This document shows positions 62,500 to 64,000 of a stretch of DNA of 64,000 bases, piece after piece. The position numbers and the translations under genes were made by a program. The notes beneath the pieces are model-generated. The model was not told the DNA's origin and did no database searches. It saw only the letters and a list, made by a program, of their open reading frames with translations. Source of the DNA: Acinetobacter silvestris (GTDB taxonomy: Bacteria; Pseudomonadota; Gammaproteobacteria; Pseudomonadales; Moraxellaceae); contig NZ_NEGB01000003.1 of NCBI RefSeq assembly GCF_002135235.1, forward strand, positions 124,001-188,000, written 5' to 3'. Within the stretch, counting starts at the first letter, position 1, and every line of letters starts with the position of its first letter.

Positions 62500-63220
62500 A
62501 ATCATTTTGCACTCAACTCAATGTTGTAAATTCCAGCAATTAAATTGAATCTCAAACCGAGTCTTTTACCTCGGTTTCGATAATGTTCAGTATAAGTATC
62601 TTGAAAGTTTTTAGACGACCAAATACATGCTTAATACCTATTCTCCTTTTATTGATTTCTCGATTATAGACTTTTAGTGCAGGATTTAATTTACAACGTC
62701 TCTTGGCTTCAAAGGTAATAGACTATTGGAATGAACATTATAAACTCCTTGATAACCTTCATCTGTAAGGATAAAAGCCCCTAAAAGGAATCTGTTGTAA
62801 ATTACGTTTGAATTACTCGAAATCATGCACCGAGCCACGACTGCTATATAAACTCAGTATTTGCTGAATTTTGTAGTGAATAATGGCCTGGACTTTAAAG
62901 GTATGCTTCTTTTTCTTACTGCTATAGCTGTTTTTAGGCCTTTATATTGGAATTTTCGTGGCATCTACGATCACAACATCCCAGTCAATGCCTTCATCTT
63001 TGGGTAAATTCTTCGGTAAACTAAAAAGATTCGACTAAATCAAACTGTCTTCCAGCATGACGTATAACTCTTGAGGCTGTGGGCTCTGAAACCTCGTAAC
63101 TAGTAGCAACATGAAATAAAGTTCTGTATTCCCGCCAATAGCTGATACAAAGCAGAACTTGATCCTCCCCACTTAACTTTGGAGGTCTACCTTGAGTTGT
63201 AGCATACTTTTATCCGCAGA
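62500..63220 (-). pseudogene. Decayed IS5-family transposase
   Basis: Read on the minus strand in several frames: GRPPKLSGEDQVLLCISYWR, EYRTLFHVATSYEVSEPTAS RVIRHAG, later GLRFNLIAGIYN. Stops and frameshifts interrupt it, and part of the DDE core is missing. Inverted ends were not located. Confidence 0.75.
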
Positions 63221-63656
63221 TTATGCACGATAGTTCTGAAATGTTATATATGAATATTAATCCAAAAGAAGATCATTTTTTGATTTAGGAAAGAGATCTA
63301 TTGCTAAGATATTTTAATTAAAATTATCTTACTGTAGCAAAATAAATTATTTATTTCATTGAAAATTATTATTGATGTACATCTACTTTTGGGTGGTTTT
63401 TTAGACCTCAGGAAAAGTAGTTATAGAGAGCAGTTGTCATTACAGATTAAACTTATTAATCTTAATATTAGCGCAATCATAGAAAATCTGAATTTGAATC
63501 TAGTTTATGAATCGCTTGCAATAGAAATCCAAGCAGCTTTATTAAAATATTAGGTAATCTTTTTTAGAAATCAGTAATTAGGTGCGCAAGTCCATATCCT
63601 GAAGTTTATTCCTGCATTTTAAAATTTCTTTATCATTTTTTGATTATATTTCTAAT

Positions 63657-63730
63657 ATTGTCGACAATACTGTTGAAATTTATTTTAAATTAGCTTATTT
63701 ATAGTGTGATTTTATTTAATTGTTGACAAT
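63657..63730 (+). promoter_or_regulatory. Two GntR-type operators before gntR gene
   Basis: ATTGTCGACAAT (63657-63668, perfect palindrome) and ATTGTTGACAAT (63719-63730, 7 bp before the ATG). The TTGTCGACAA core is typical of FadR-like GntR regulators. Confidence 0.7.
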
Positions 63731-63737
63731 ATAGCGA

Positions 63738-64000
63738 ATGACCATCTCTGCGCAATCGATTAAACCAGTCTCAACAGAGACTTTAACCGATCAGATCTTT
63801 AGAAAGATTCAAATGGCGATAGTCAGTGGTGAAATTGCAGCTGGCAGTAAAATATCAGAGCCAGAATTAGCTCGAACGTATGGTATTAGCCGTGGGCCAT
63901 TACGTGAAGCGATTCATCGCTTAGAAGGTCAAAAGTTAGTTGAGCGAACTGCACATGTTGGAGCACGTGTAGTCTCTTTGTCTCAACAACAATTATTAGA
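63738..64000 (+). CDS. GntR-family regulator, N-terminal part (truncated by window)
   Basis: 87 codons visible. The winged HTH reads LTDQIFRKIQMAIVSGEIAA, GSKISEPELARTYGISRGPL REAIHRLEGQKLVER, in pieces. It is a FadR/VanR-type regulator; Acinetobacter has one of this kind beside the methylcitrate (prp) genes, but the effector cannot be told. Confidence 0.9.
   Translation, partial: MTISAQSIKPVSTETLTDQIFRKIQMAIVSGEIAAGSKISEPELARTYGISRGPLREAIHRLEGQKLVERTAHVGARVVSLSQQQLL

Noticed and set aside
63359-63553. 64-aa ORF before the GntR gene
   Set aside because: It needs a TTG start, has no ribosome site and is unrecognisable; possibly chance in AT-rich DNA.
1-64000. CRISPR arrays
   Set aside because: I saw no regularly spaced identical short repeats; the repeats present are att sites, operators and fibre repeats.

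Overview
The window is a chromosomal segment of an Acinetobacter-like gammaproteobacterium. The AT-rich coding, the AmpG/GloA, RpmE, EF-P/EpmB and CstA/YbdD proteins, and a complete multicomponent phenol hydroxylase operon of the Acinetobacter mph type all point that way. No 16S rRNA or other species marker is present, so the species is not assigned.

Layout. 1-17190 is core chromosome: a muropeptide permease (ampG, cut by the window edge), gloA, a bile-acid/Na+ symporter-like gene, a frameshifted small gene, rpmE, a degenerate REC-PAS-GGDEF-EAL (FimX-like) protein with a PilZ-like partner, epmB divergent from efp, cstA-ybdD, and a MoxR / DUF58 / TgpA-transglutaminase operon. At 17192 lies an intact tRNA-Val(GAC). 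Its 3' half is the attachment site of a P2-type prophage of about 37 kb. A diverged direct repeat of the tRNA 3' half and terminator at 54220 marks the other end.

Prophage. The left arm holds integrase, an excisionase-like gene, a primase-helicase, a ribbon-helix-helix protein, a CI-type repressor and a putative abortive-infection gene in the repressor operon. The structural block follows P2 order exactly (D U T E/E' FII FI G H I J W V S R, lysis genes, X L M N O divergent from P Q). It includes the P2-style -1 frameshift in E/E' and an Ogr-type activator, with three copies of a 24-bp dyad where late promoters are expected. Each side of the structural block carries a mirror-image accessory cassette. 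One arm of each cassette, transcribed outward, has a C4-like antisense-RNA leader, a small ORF, a Rha-family antirepressor and a small helical protein, resembling the immI locus of phage P1. The other arm, transcribed inward, encodes membrane 'moron' proteins from a promoter overlapped by a repressor-like operator. The right cassette also carries a three-gene GHKL-ATPase / STAS-like / membrane-protein operon, a candidate undescribed defence or exclusion system.

Right chromosome. After attR come a truncated arylsulfatase, the phenol hydroxylase operon mphKLMNOP (minus strand) with a sigma54-type promoter and two 16-bp upstream activator sites, its divergent regulator mphR, a decayed IS5-family transposase, and the start of a GntR regulator preceded by two ATTGTyGACAAT operators.

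All function calls rest on reading the sequence and recalled family features. No database search was run.
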